From: Pyropia yezoensis
Taxonomy: Eukaryota; Rhodophyta; Bangiophyceae; Bangiales; Bangiaceae
DNA length: 64,000 nt
Assembly (NCBI GenBank): GCA_009829735.1
Contig: CM020619.1
Coordinates: 2,486,590 to 2,550,589 of the forward strand
Direction: 5' to 3'
Numbering within the stretch: position 1 is the stretch's first letter; every line of letters begins with the position of its first letter. The position numbers and the translations under genes are program-made. Under the pieces are notes generated by a model that was not told where the DNA came from, did not search any database, and saw only the letters and a list, made by a program, of their open reading frames with translations. Below, in pieces: positions 39,720 through 49,761 of the stretch.

Positions 39720-41375
39720 ATGGACCTGGGCCAGGACAGCGGCGACGACTTGGACACGTACGCCATGCTCGGTGCCAGCAATGCGCTGGCGATGCGGCGC
39801 GCCATGGCACCATTTGACGAGGACGAGGACGACGCACCCCCCCAGGAGGAGAAGCGCTATCCCGGGTCCCTTCCTGGCCGACGGCCCAACAAGAACCGCG
39901 ACTTCTCTGTCGGAGTGGACAACATCCTACGTGATTACTTTGGACTCAATGGCAACCCTCCTGTGTACGACGAGAGGGACTTCGAGCGCCGCTTTCGTGT
40001 GCCGCGGGTTGTCTTCGATCGCATCTACAAGGACATCAAGGACGAGCCCGGGTGGCAGCAGACCATCAATGCCACGGGGCGCCCGCAGTCTCATCCTCTT
40101 CAGAAGCTGGTGGCGGCCTTTCGCGTCCTCGCGTACGGGGAGGCGTATGACCGCACCGACGAATACGTCCGCCTCTCTCGCAGTACGATTGAGAAGGCCA
40201 CCAAGAGCTTTATAGACTTCATTGTGGACACCTACGAGCACATCTAACTCCGCCGCCCCAACAATGACGAGCTCGCCGTCATCTTGAAACGGAACGCGGA
40301 GCGAGGGATGCCGGGGTGCATGGGCTCCATCGACTGCTCGCATTGCACGTGGCGCAACTGCCCTCGCGCGCACGCTGGTATGTACCAGGGCTACAAGAAG
40401 AAGCGCTCCATCGTCATGGAAACCGTATGCGACGAGGACCTCTTCATCTGGCATTTTTTCATTGGCACGCCGGGGAGCAACAATGATCTGAATGTGCTGC
40501 GCCAATCTCCTCTTTACTTTGACGTCATTTCCGGCGTGTGGCCGCCGCGAACCTTCGACTACACACTCAACGGTCGCACACGCTCGCTCCTTTACTACCT
40601 CGCCGACGGTATTTATCCTCAATACGCCTTCTTTGCCACACCCTTCGCCACGCCGCAGACGCCGCAGGACCGTACGTACAACCGGCTTCAGGAGGCTCTA
40701 CGCAAGGACGTAGAGCACCTTTACGCCGTTTTGACGGCCCGTTTCCACGTGGCCCTTCACCCTGCACGGTTTCGGTCGGTGCGGCGCATCATCCTCGCAG
40801 GCAAGGCCGTTGCCATCTTACACAATATGACGGTGGAGCAGCGGCGCGGGAGTTTCTTGTCTCGTCGGCGCACTGGCCGGGACCATGGCCCTCCTGCTGG
40901 TGGAGGTGGTGGCGCCGCCGGCCCAGATGGCGGACCGGCGGCGATGGGTGGCGGCCCTGCCGCCAGCGGACATGGAGACGGCGGCGGTGGCGGATCAGCG
41001 GCAGGGGGTGGCGGCCCTGCCGCCTGTGGACACGGAGGTGGAGGCGGCGGTGGCGGACCGGCGGCGGGGGCTGGCGGCCCTGCCGCCGGCGGACGTGGAG
41101 ACGGCGGCGGTGGCGGATCAGCGGCGGGGCGTGGCGGCCCTGCCCGTGGTGGCGGACTGGCGGCGGGGGGTGGCGGCCCTGCCCGTGGTGGCGGTGGTGG
41201 CGAGGGTCCGCTTCCCGCTGTTAGTCCAGCCCAAGACCCGCCTGTGGGCTCCTTCCTCTTTGAGCTGCGGGCACGCGCGGAGGCAACAGACGCGGATGAG
41301 TTTGCGGCACTGAGGGACGACTTGGCCGCTCATATATGGGAAGACCGCGCTGCCTTCCTCCAGCCGTATCTGTAG
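39720..41375 (+). pseudogene. PIF/Harbinger transposase (DDE) with one in-frame stop and a Gly-rich C-terminal expansion
   Basis: Starts MDLGQDSGDDLDTYAMLGAS at 39720. A helix-turn-helix-like region (FERRFRVPRVVFDRIYKDIK, LVAAFRVLAYGEAYDRTDEY) precedes the catalytic domain. Catalytic motifs fit the family: D in CMGSIDCSHCTWRNC (about 40322), D in GSNNDLNVLRQSPL (about 40472) and E region RKDVEHLYAVLTARF (about 40705), then AVAILHNMTVEQ. A TAA at 40245-40247 interrupts the frame just before LRRPNNDELAVIL, where relatives commonly have Tyr; everything after it stays in frame, so this is one nonsense change. After the domain comes a tandem Gly/Ala/Pro-rich stretch (40890-41215), then an acidic helix ending FLQPYL. 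The element is probably non-autonomous now. Confidence 0.85.
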
Positions 41376-42186
41376 CACATAGTGAGGGGTGCCATCGTAA
41401 AGGTTCTTTTTTTTGCTGGCGTTTACCCTTTGCAAGGGTGGACGCCTGCTTTTTTTTTTTCCTTGACACGCTGTGCCTTTTGCTTGTGTGCAGGCCATCA
41501 CAGCCGCCATATCCATTCTCCCTGAGGCGTCAATGCAGAGACTCAAAGCACACGCCTACGTGATCGAAGCCCCATCCTCTGCTAGAGCCACTGCAATGCC
41601 ACAGAAGGGTAGGGGAGTCTCAAGCCGCGCCCACACCAGCAAGAGAGCCATCCTGTCCTCTCCTGGCTGTGACGATGGCGCTGCCGCCGCTGCGTTTTGT
41701 GGGGAAGGAGCTCCCCCCCCCAGAGCGCAAATCTCTAAGAAGCCCTCTCGAGGAGCGTCGCGGGAATGTTGGGTGCAGTTGTGTGTGGGGACGTTGGGTG
41801 CAGCTGTGTGCTTTACTGCCACCTGGTGACGCCCGAGGGGTTCAGGCGAGATGTTCAGGCTGAGGGCTCTTTGCATGTTCCAAGGAAAAAAAAAGACTGT
41901 GGTCACTTCTGGATGAAGCAACCACAGCCAAAAAAAAACCTTTGCTGCCGTTCTACGCACGCGAAAGAAAAGCACACGACTATGAAGTGCAGCGCAGAAA
42001 AGGAACATAGCACAAGGATGAGGCGGGCACACGCATACAAACAAAGCACAAGGATGGGGCGGGCACACGCATACAAACAAAGCACAAGGATGGGGCGGGC
42101 ACACGCATGTCAAAAGGGCCTCAGACGGTCACAAAGATGCAAGCAAGGGATGGGACAAAACTGCAGAGTAGATGGGTCGAGGAGCA
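41376..42186. other. Spacer between convergent Harbinger genes
   Basis: Holds T-rich and A-rich runs (41405-41460, 41885-41940), probably 3' UTRs, and a 36-bp tandem repeat at 42010-42109. No gene recognised. Confidence 0.5.
42010..42109. repeat. Tandem repeat, period 36 bp, about 2.8 copies
   Basis: Unit begins GCACAAGGATGGGGCGGGCA and ends with ACAAACAAA. Starts at 42010, 42046 and 42082; the last copy is cut short. Confidence 0.85.
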
Positions 42187-43136
42187 TCAAGCCTCCTCCT
42201 CGCCAAAATCATCAGCGTCTTCGTCATCGGCCTTGGTTTGATCAAGCTCTGCAGCCCACGGGCCGCCATTGTCGTCCCCGTCCTCCAGGTCCTCCTCCTC
42301 CAGGTCCTCCTCCTTCAGGTCCTCCACGTCCTTCTCCACGTCCCGCGCAATGTCCCAGTCCACGTCCGCTTCCTCCTGCTCGTCAGATGGCCCCGGCGGG
42401 GGGCTGGGCGTACTCTCAATCATGTGCACCGCCAAATTGGACGCAACGGCATGAAAGTTGTTGGCCTTGGTGAGCTGCGCCTTCTCTCCGCGAGAGAGAG
42501 AGACCACCGGGTTCATGTCACTCTCCTCCATTACGGCAACAGGTGCGTGCGGCGGTGACGGCGGCGGAGGGCCAGATCCCCAGGAAGGAGTGCCGGTAGA
42601 TGGCTCAGGGGAAGCCAAAATACGCGGTGGCATGAGGGTAGATTTGCCCGCCTTGCGCCGCGCCTCCTCTGCGTCGCTCTGCTCCATGATGCGGTTAAGA
42701 AGGTTCTCGTGGAAGCGGCGCCCCTCCGTCGTGTCACGGATGGCGGGGTCGCTCATGAAGGCGACCTGCATGCGCATCTTGGCCGTCTCCCCAATGCTGG
42801 TCAACGCCTTGGTGTTGGCAGAGCACTCGCGCATTAGGGCAGCGGCCGCAGCGCGCGTGGTTTTGGCGGCCTTGGTGCCGCCGGGCGGCCCCTGGAAGTC
42901 GGACACCGACCCGTCGCGCTTGCCGAGGATGGGCTGGCCCGCATCGTCAAGAAGGAAATCGTCATCGCCCAGCTTGCCGGCGGCCATGTCGTACGCCGCC
43001 CCACTGCACTTATCGACGGTCCGGAGCACACGCCAGCAGGGAAGGATCCGACACTTGCCCTCGACGGGCTTGTTGTTGACGTCGACTGCTCCGCGCACCG
43101 CCGCATACCAGTCCTTCTTGCCGTTGTAGTGCGCCA
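42187..43136 (-). CDS. PIF/Harbinger accessory protein, C-terminal part
   Basis: Continues the protein begun at 17973-18593. From the LTR boundary it reads HYNGKKDWYAAVRGAVDVNN, then CRILPCWRVLRTVDKC, the conserved ending of the NAM-associated/Myb-like region of Harbinger partners. A Ser/Pro linker follows, then a helical region (MRMQVAFMSDPAIRDTTEGR, FHENLLNRIMEQSDAEEARR) and a strongly acidic tail (EEDLEEEDLEDGDD) ending FGEEEA. The junction carries the tggcg duplication of the LTR insertion. The printed strand is opposite to the N-terminal half, which is one of the arguments that 25978-52275 is placed backwards. Confidence 0.75.
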
Positions 43137-43604
43137 TGTGGCAGTATTGACCCCCAGGTAGGGGGCAACACGTGCCATGCAAGGGGCGGCAGGCCACTAG
43201 CCTGATCCGTTCCTCCCCCTGCATTTGGGTCCATATTCCCTAAGTTCGGGATAGTTAGCTTAGTAGTAAATCCAACTTGGATTTGAGGGTTTTCTGCATT
43301 TATCGTCTTGAATTTTCGTGTGGCCCGGTGGGCAGGTGCTGGGGTGGGAGATTCTGAGTGGCGAGATTCTGAGTGGACCCTGGGGGGATAAGGGGAGGGA
43401 CAGCGGGGCTTGGCCCTGCGTCCCCGTCCCGACGAAGAAACTGTTGGACCACACACCATCTTCTTGTTTGTCCGTGGGGGGATTGCCCCACAACAGGGAT
43501 AGAGTGTGTGCGACTTGCACTTCTTCCGGTTCCCCCGACACGGGAGGCAGCCCTCGCACACCGCCCCAACTTGGGTGCCGTGTGTGCGAGTGGTTTTTGC
43601 CACA
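43137..43604 (+). repeat. LTR of element A (5' LTR)
   Basis: 468 bp, TGTGGCA...TGCCACA. I see no difference from the LTR at 18594-19061 after reverse-complementing. Confidence 0.95.
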
Positions 43605-43606
43605 TT

Positions 43607-43624
43607 TGGTGGAGCAGCAGGGGA
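43607..43624 (+). other. Primer-binding site of element A
   Basis: TGGTGGAGCAGCAGGGGA begins 2 bases after the 5' LTR. Complementary to a tRNA 3' end whose last bases would be CTGCTCCACCA. The tRNA was not identified. Confidence 0.75.
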
Positions 43625-43699
43625 CAGAGGTAAACTTTACCTCCGGGTGCACCCGGGTGTAGGGGGCCCTCTGTCTCAGAGGAACGGTGGACTTGGACC

Positions 43700-45670
43700 G
43701 TGTCATACGGATCGTTAGCCAACATGGCTAGCTCGGACCCCCCGTCGTCCGGGGAGTACACGGGTGACGCACGTACTTCAGTGCCTTTGAATACTGGTGA
43801 GACACAGGTGGGTTTACCTGGGGTCGCAGAGGGACTAGAGGTCCCTCAAGCCAGCAGGACTGGAAGTGCGGGCGGGCAACAGGCCACCCCGACTCAGTCG
43901 GGAGTTCACTCGGGTGACACTTCTGACGTGGGTGGGCCGAAGTCTGGCCACCGCGTGGTATACTCAACGGGAACGTCCCAAGGGGTGAGGACTGTCCCCG
44001 CGAGTTCCACTCGGGTTGGAGCCAACTTTGGCATGGAGCCATCGCCAACTAGGCTTTCGGAGGACGGCGGACCTCCGTTGGTCGGCGATGGGCTCGCGCC
44101 CATGCCCCCGGTTGAGACCCCTGAGGAACGTGGTTACCCCTCAGGTGGACTCCCGGAGGTGGACCGAGACTCAACTGGAGTCGTCAATCCACTCCTCGCG
44201 GAAACTGTCCGTCGGGAGGCGACCACTGTGTTGCGGCAGACTTTGCCGGACCTGGTGGTCACGATGACGAATACTATTCTGAATCAGATTGTGGCGAGTT
44301 TGCCAGATGGCCTTAATGTCCAGACCGGATTGGGGCCTTCGAGCCCGCAGGCGCAGGGGGTGCCCCCCCTGACACCTATCTCGGGTCGCCCTGAACAGGG
44401 GGCGACCCCTGTGACTCCCAACGAGGGAGCCACACCATACTCGGTGGGGCGTACGCCCTTCATGGGGGAGTTCCCCCCGACAACACCGGCGGCTACACCA
44501 AGCGCGCCGCGCCGGACTACAGGCACTGTGGGTGAACTTACCCCAGTGCCACAGCGGCTGTTCCCTCAACGTGAGGTGCCGCCCAAGATCCAGGTAGCCA
44601 ACCCGGTCTACCAGAGGATCTTTGACTGTGAGACCTACGCCCTCCACAACAAGTCGGTGGCGTATGGTCCTGACCAGGCCCGAGCCATGGGCCGTGCCAA
44701 GAAGAATGCACTTCACTCTTTTGGGCACAAAGCGGAGTGGGATGGAACTCCCCCCCTCCGTGTCTTTGAGTTCCTACGTCGTTTCACAAAAGCCTGTGAC
44801 GACAATGCCATAAGTGAAGGCATGGCTTTTTACATGCTACAGGAGTTTACGAAGGGAGACCTGCGGACAGAACTTATGTCCGTCATGCCCAGCTCCTCAA
44901 GTGGAGGCGCTGGGGAGGTGACGTCCTATTTGGAGCTCGTCAACTGGTTGTTGAGGGCCATGGTTGATGAAGCGGCGTTGGCTTCTCAAGTCGAGGAGTT
45001 TACGCAAGCCCATCAGGAAGAGGCGGAGGACGAGTTGTCCTTTGCGGAGCGGGTCCGTAAGCTCAACAATCTTTGTGGGTTTCTTCATCCACAAGCTGTG
45101 GTGAAGAGTCGGTTTGTGGAAGGACTCCACTGGTCAGTCCGGATGGAGACCCGGGAGCATAACACTGCCCGGGCGACCCTGGCCGAGTTGGCTAGGTTCG
45201 CCTACCGCAGAGGCGAGGCCTACCGCAAGTTGCGGGAGGAACAACGCCAGGAGCGTCAGGCCGAGTTGGCCAAGGAACGGGAAGAGGCGCGCCAGGCCAG
45301 AGAGTTGCGAGAGGCACGCCGAATCCGCAAGGAGAGGGTGGTAGCTGCCGTGGGAACTTCCCAAGGTACCTCGTCGTCTTCCCCAGTTGGGAAGACCCCT
45401 CCGGGAACTGATCATCGGTGTTGGAACTGCAACTCCGATGGTCACTGGGCATATGATTGCCCCAAGTTGAGTAAACGCATCCAACAGCTTGTTAGGAATG
45501 CGAGTAAGAAGTCGGCTACGAACGAAGTGCGTTCACGCCGCGAGGGTGGGTCTCGACCAGTGGTGGCGGTCGCCACACCCTCGACGGAGGGGGCGGACAC
45601 GTCGTCCTCGGACTCGTCGTCGTCCCCTTCGCCCTCAGATTCGGACGCCAAGTCGGCGGGAAACGAATGA
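43700..45670 (+). CDS. gag: gag of element A
   Basis: Up to 656 codons. Layout as in B: Pro/Thr-rich N-terminal half, helical capsid-like region (VFEFLRRFTKACDDNAISEG), Arg/Glu-rich basic segment (LREEQRQERQAELAKEREEA), one CCHC knuckle (CWNCNSDGHWAYDCPK), acidic Ser-rich tail. Most A/B differences fall in the Pro/Thr-rich half, so the capsid-like part is more constrained. Its stop overlaps the pol start (ATGA at 45667-45670). Confidence 0.9.
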   Translation: MSYGSLANMASSDPPSSGEYTGDARTSVPLNTGETQVGLPGVAEGLEVPQASRTGSAGGQQATPTQSGVHSGDTSDVGGPKSGHRVVYSTGTSQGVRTVPASSTRVGANFGMEPSPTRLSEDGGPPLVGDGLAPMPPVETPEERGYPSGGLPEVDRDSTGVVNPLLAETVRREATTVLRQTLPDLVVTMTNTILNQIVASLPDGLNVQTGLGPSSPQAQGVPPLTPISGRPEQGATPVTPNEGATPYSVGRTPFMGEFPPTTPAATPSAPRRTTGTVGELTPVPQRLFPQREVPPKIQVANPVYQRIFDCETYALHNKSVAYGPDQARAMGRAKKNALHSFGHKAEWDGTPPLRVFEFLRRFTKACDDNAISEGMAFYMLQEFTKGDLRTELMSVMPSSSSGGAGEVTSYLELVNWLLRAMVDEAALASQVEEFTQAHQEEAEDELSFAERVRKLNNLCGFLHPQAVVKSRFVEGLHWSVRMETREHNTARATLAELARFAYRRGEAYRKLREEQRQERQAELAKEREEARQARELREARRIRKERVVAAVGTSQGTSSSSPVGKTPPGTDHRCWNCNSDGHWAYDCPKLSKRIQQLVRNASKKSATNEVRSRREGGSRPVVAVATPSTEGADTSSSDSSSSPSPSDSDAKSAGNE

Positions 45671-48600
45671 CCGTTGGAGCTGGTCGTCCGAAGCTCACAA
45701 CGGCAGCCTCGGCCAAGTGGGCCAAGAGGACGAACCAACCGTGTCGGATACTGCGGCGACCTAAGGGAGTCCGCCCACCTCGGGTGGGACTTCCCAAGAA
45801 CGTAAACCCACGTCGGGTCATCGCGGTGCTGACGGGTGAGAACTTCCAGGTGGCTGGACGGGTGCAACTTGCCCCCGGCCGCGCCTGTTGTGTCCGTATC
45901 GTACTTGATACCGGGTCAGGAGCCTCCTTGATACGCAAGTCGCTATTACCAAAGGGGATGAGGCTCCAACGCTGGAAGTCTAAAGCTGACCATCTGATCG
46001 ATATCAATGGTGGGGTACTTCCCATCGTTGGTGCCGTGACCCTACCAACTCGGTTGGGGACCCATGAGGTCGACGTGACCTATGGTGTAGTTGAGAATAT
46101 ATCGGTACCCCTGCTTCTGGGTACCCCTTATGTCGTAACACAAGTGCCTTTGATTTGTGGCCCTGAGTACTGGGTCAAGTTGATGAATGGGGAGACTATC
46201 CCCATCCTTGGTAAGGGAAAGTCTGTGGCTCCTGTGACAGTTTCACAGTCGAAGCCTGTTTGTTCTGTGAGGGAAGGGTTTACTGCTACTCTGCGTTTAG
46301 CCCGTAAAGTCATGTTGCCCCCCAACTCGGTGGCGCACGTGGATGTTGTAACTGATTATGCGGGGAACGGGTTGGTGCACCCTAACCCCCGTCTTGCTCG
46401 CAAGCACCAAGTGCATGTTGCCCTTGGCACGATGGACTCCAAAGCCGGAGTCCCGTGGAGGATCCAGGTGATGAACCTGAGCTCGTCGCCCAAGTTCTTC
46501 AAGTCGGGGGCCAAGTTCGGCTATATCGACCAACACGAGGGACCGGTAGTAGCGGTCACCCTCAGCGCGGGCGCAAGTAGCGACCCGAAGTCCGGAAAGG
46601 AGAAGCATCAAGCCAAGTCGGCCGCCTCTCCTCGGCCCCAGGTAAACATGGAGGGTGTTCCACCCAGGTTGAGGGTTCAAGTTGAACGCCTCTTGGACCA
46701 ATATCACAAGTTGTGGGATGGTCAATTGGGACTCATGAGAGCTACCCAACACCGGATCGAGTTGAAACCCGGTGCGCCCCCTATACGCCAACAACCGTAT
46801 AGGGGGGGACCCCGTTCAAGGGCCCTCGTTAAGGAGCAAGTTGCTCGCATGGAGGCCCTCGATGTGATCGAGGCCAGCAACGCCGAGTGGGCGAGTCCGG
46901 TGGTGATCGTCCCCAAAGTTGATGGGACCCCCCGGTTCTGTATCGACTACCGTAAGCTCAACGAGAGCACGGTGAAGGATAGTTATCCCCTACCTCGGAT
47001 GGATGACTGTCTGGACTCTCTGGGGGAGGCAAACGTGTTCTCTACCCTGGACTGTAACGCGGGGTACTGGCAAATTCCCATTGCCCCGGAGGACAGGCAT
47101 AAAACTACCTTTACCTGTCACTGTGGTACCTACCAGTGCAAGCGTCTACCGTTTGGCCTGTGTAACGCGCCGGCAACTTTCCAGCGCGCTATGGACATGA
47201 TTCTGGCCGGAGTACGGTGGCAGATCTGTCTCGTGTACCTAGACGATATCATTGTGTTCTCCCGAAGTCCGGAGGAACACATTGGCCATCTTGGCCAGGT
47301 GTTCAAGCTACTTGCTGACGCCGGAGTGTCACTGAAGGCGAGTAAGTGCCACCTCTTCACTCAAGAGGTGGAGTACTTGGGACATGTTGTCCGTCCGGGG
47401 CGTCTCAGTGTCAACGAGAAAAACTTGAGGGCCATCCGCAAGGCTCAGTACCCCCGGACCCAGACCCAGATGAGGAGCTTCCTCGGGATGTGTAACGTGT
47501 ACCGACGTTTCACTAAGGGCTTCGCCAAAGTGGCGAAGCCGTTGAATGAGTTAGTGAGCTCAACGCTACCGAAGAACCTGCCTCCCCCAAGTCGGGTGGA
47601 GCAGGAATCCTTTGAGACTCTTCGGGACCTTCTGCTGAAGCCCCCTATCCTGGCTATTCCCAGGTTGGGAGGCCACTACATCCTGGATGTGGACGCTAGC
47701 TACGACCAACTTGGTTGTGTGTTGCTTCAGCAACAGCCGGACAAGGAGTACTTGCCGGTGGGATACTTCAGCAAGGGGCTAAACTCGGCCGAGAAGAACT
47801 ACGGAGTCACCGAGTTGGAAGGACTCGCAGTGGTATGGGCGGTGACGTCACTTCGTCACTACCTAGAGGGTGAGAAGTTCCTCATCCGCTGTGACCACCG
47901 CGCGTTGCAGTTCATCTTCAAGACGGACTGTACGAACACTCGTCTCAACCGGTGGAGGGCGCGACTTGCACCCTTCAACTTTGATATTGAGTACCGACCT
48001 GGCAGGCAACATGCCCTTGCCGACGGCCTCTCTCGGGTACCTACCGAGGGACTGGACACCACCCCAGTCGATGAGGACATCCCCATCGTGGGGGTAGTCA
48101 CGCGCTCGGGTCAGGCGTTGAATCCCGAGGCGCCAGGGAACAAGAAGTACTTGCCCCTGTCCCTGGACGAAGTAGTGAAGGCCCAGGCCGAGGATCCCTT
48201 CTGCAAGTCGCAGAGGGATACCCTGGATACAGTGGCGGAGACGCGGTTCTTCCTGGGAGACGATGGCCTCCTCATGAGGAGGGGGGTATTCCAGGGGACC
48301 GAACAACTTGTCGTCCCCGCATCCCTCAAGGACAGTATCCTTGAGAGGGAGCATAACGCTCCCACGGGTGGACACCTGGGGTCTAGTAAACTGTACCAGA
48401 CCCTGAGGACCAGGTACTACTGGCCGTCCATGGTGGTGGACATCTACAGTTGGGTGGCTGCCTGCACAAGTTGTGCACAGAACCGTCTGATGGAACGGCG
48501 GCCTACTACGGCTATGCTATTGTTCCCGGCCAAGGAGCCCTTCGCCGCGTTGGCGATGGACATCCTTGGGCCACTGCCAGTGACCGAGGAGGGCAACCAG

Positions 48601-49650
48601 TACCTCCTGGTCATCTGTGACCGCTTCACGAAACTTACGCGAGCGATCCCACTGGCAGAGATCACGGCCATGTCGGTCGTGTCAGCCTTCCTAGATCACT
48701 GGGTTGCCGCGTATGGCATTCCGGATAGTACACTATCGGACAATGGACCGCAATTTGCGTCTGTACTGTTTCAAGGAGTGCTGGATATGTTGGGGGTTAA
48801 GGCAAACTATGCCACCCCCTACCACCCACAAACTAATGGGCAGGTGGAGCGCTTCAACAAAACTATTGTTAGGCAGCTGCGCCATTATGTGAGTGAGCAC
48901 GTGAAGACGTGGGACCAATACATTTCTATTCTGACCACTGCCTACAATTCGCAGGTTCACTCATCTACCGGGGAAGTACCCCTCGCTTTTGTGACCCCCC
49001 GTCGCGTGCGGTCTATTGCCGTGCGGCGGCCGCTCCCAACTAGGGAGGATGGTGGCAGTACGCCCACTCCTACTGAGAGTAAGGCGGAGTTCGCTGCTAG
49101 GCTTGAAAACCTCATCCCTAAAGTCAGGGCTGAGATGGACAAAGCACAAAAGCGCTACAAGCGTACCTTTGACAAAAAGGTGCGCAACGCCAAGCATGTC
49201 CCCGAGCAGGGTGACTGGGTATTGGTCCACTCACACACCCCAACTGGGGGTAAGTTGGTGTTCCAGACGAAGGGGCCGTACCAGGTCCTTCGTGCTGATG
49301 GGCGGCGCTTCACCATCGAAAGTGACGATGGGGTCCGCACAGTGAACGGACAGGACGTGGTCAAAGTTGCACCACCGCCTGCAGGCGACCCAGCTTGGGC
49401 GCGTGCTTTGAAAACGTGGCGCCTGCCCTCGCTGCCTGCAGCCAAACAGGGCCCGCAGGAGTACGTGTTCGACAAGTTCATCGACCACGGCTGGGATGAG
49501 GATACTGACCGCCTCATGTTGAGGGTGCGTTGGTTTGGCTACAAAGCCAAGGATGATACGTGGGAGTATGTGGAGGACCTTCCTGCTGAGAAGGTCCGGG
49601 CGTACTGTGCCCGGAACGAGATAGACCCTAACAGCCCTCCCTCAACGTGA
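45667..49650 (+). CDS. pol: pol of element A (second copy)
   Basis: 1327 codons: protease, RT, RNase H, integrase and chromodomain-like tail, same motifs as the copy at 25441-21458. Stop is followed within about 110 bp by the convergent antisense frame. Looks whole. Short perfect hairpins are dense along the coding sequence (see findings). Confidence 0.95.
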   Translation: MTVGAGRPKLTTAASAKWAKRTNQPCRILRRPKGVRPPRVGLPKNVNPRRVIAVLTGENFQVAGRVQLAPGRACCVRIVLDTGSGASLIRKSLLPKGMRLQRWKSKADHLIDINGGVLPIVGAVTLPTRLGTHEVDVTYGVVENISVPLLLGTPYVVTQVPLICGPEYWVKLMNGETIPILGKGKSVAPVTVSQSKPVCSVREGFTATLRLARKVMLPPNSVAHVDVVTDYAGNGLVHPNPRLARKHQVHVALGTMDSKAGVPWRIQVMNLSSSPKFFKSGAKFGYIDQHEGPVVAVTLSAGASSDPKSGKEKHQAKSAASPRPQVNMEGVPPRLRVQVERLLDQYHKLWDGQLGLMRATQHRIELKPGAPPIRQQPYRGGPRSRALVKEQVARMEALDVIEASNAEWASPVVIVPKVDGTPRFCIDYRKLNESTVKDSYPLPRMDDCLDSLGEANVFSTLDCNAGYWQIPIAPEDRHKTTFTCHCGTYQCKRLPFGLCNAPATFQRAMDMILAGVRWQICLVYLDDIIVFSRSPEEHIGHLGQVFKLLADAGVSLKASKCHLFTQEVEYLGHVVRPGRLSVNEKNLRAIRKAQYPRTQTQMRSFLGMCNVYRRFTKGFAKVAKPLNELVSSTLPKNLPPPSRVEQESFETLRDLLLKPPILAIPRLGGHYILDVDASYDQLGCVLLQQQPDKEYLPVGYFSKGLNSAEKNYGVTELEGLAVVWAVTSLRHYLEGEKFLIRCDHRALQFIFKTDCTNTRLNRWRARLAPFNFDIEYRPGRQHALADGLSRVPTEGLDTTPVDEDIPIVGVVTRSGQALNPEAPGNKKYLPLSLDEVVKAQAEDPFCKSQRDTLDTVAETRFFLGDDGLLMRRGVFQGTEQLVVPASLKDSILEREHNAPTGGHLGSSKLYQTLRTRYYWPSMVVDIYSWVAACTSCAQNRLMERRPTTAMLLFPAKEPFAALAMDILGPLPVTEEGNQYLLVICDRFTKLTRAIPLAEITAMSVVSAFLDHWVAAYGIPDSTLSDNGPQFASVLFQGVLDMLGVKANYATPYHPQTNGQVERFNKTIVRQLRHYVSEHVKTWDQYISILTTAYNSQVHSSTGEVPLAFVTPRRVRSIAVRRPLPTREDGGSTPTPTESKAEFAARLENLIPKVRAEMDKAQKRYKRTFDKKVRNAKHVPEQGDWVLVHSHTPTGGKLVFQTKGPYQVLRADGRRFTIESDDGVRTVNGQDVVKVAPPPAGDPAWARALKTWRLPSLPAAKQGPQEYVFDKFIDHGWDEDTDRLMLRVRWFGYKAKDDTWEYVEDLPAEKVRAYCARNEIDPNSPPST

Positions 49651-49761
49651 GGGAAGGCCGAGCAACAGTGCCAAGAGAGTGCTTCAAGTCGAAGTGGTAC
49701 GCAGAGTGGCTTTAAACTACAGCCCTAACCCTCACACTCTCACAACAAAGGCAGCTGCCAA

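Noticed and set aside
43318-43718. Open frames that cross LTR boundaries in several frames
   Set aside because: Most are chance frames; only the Cys-rich antisense frame was kept as a low-interest finding.
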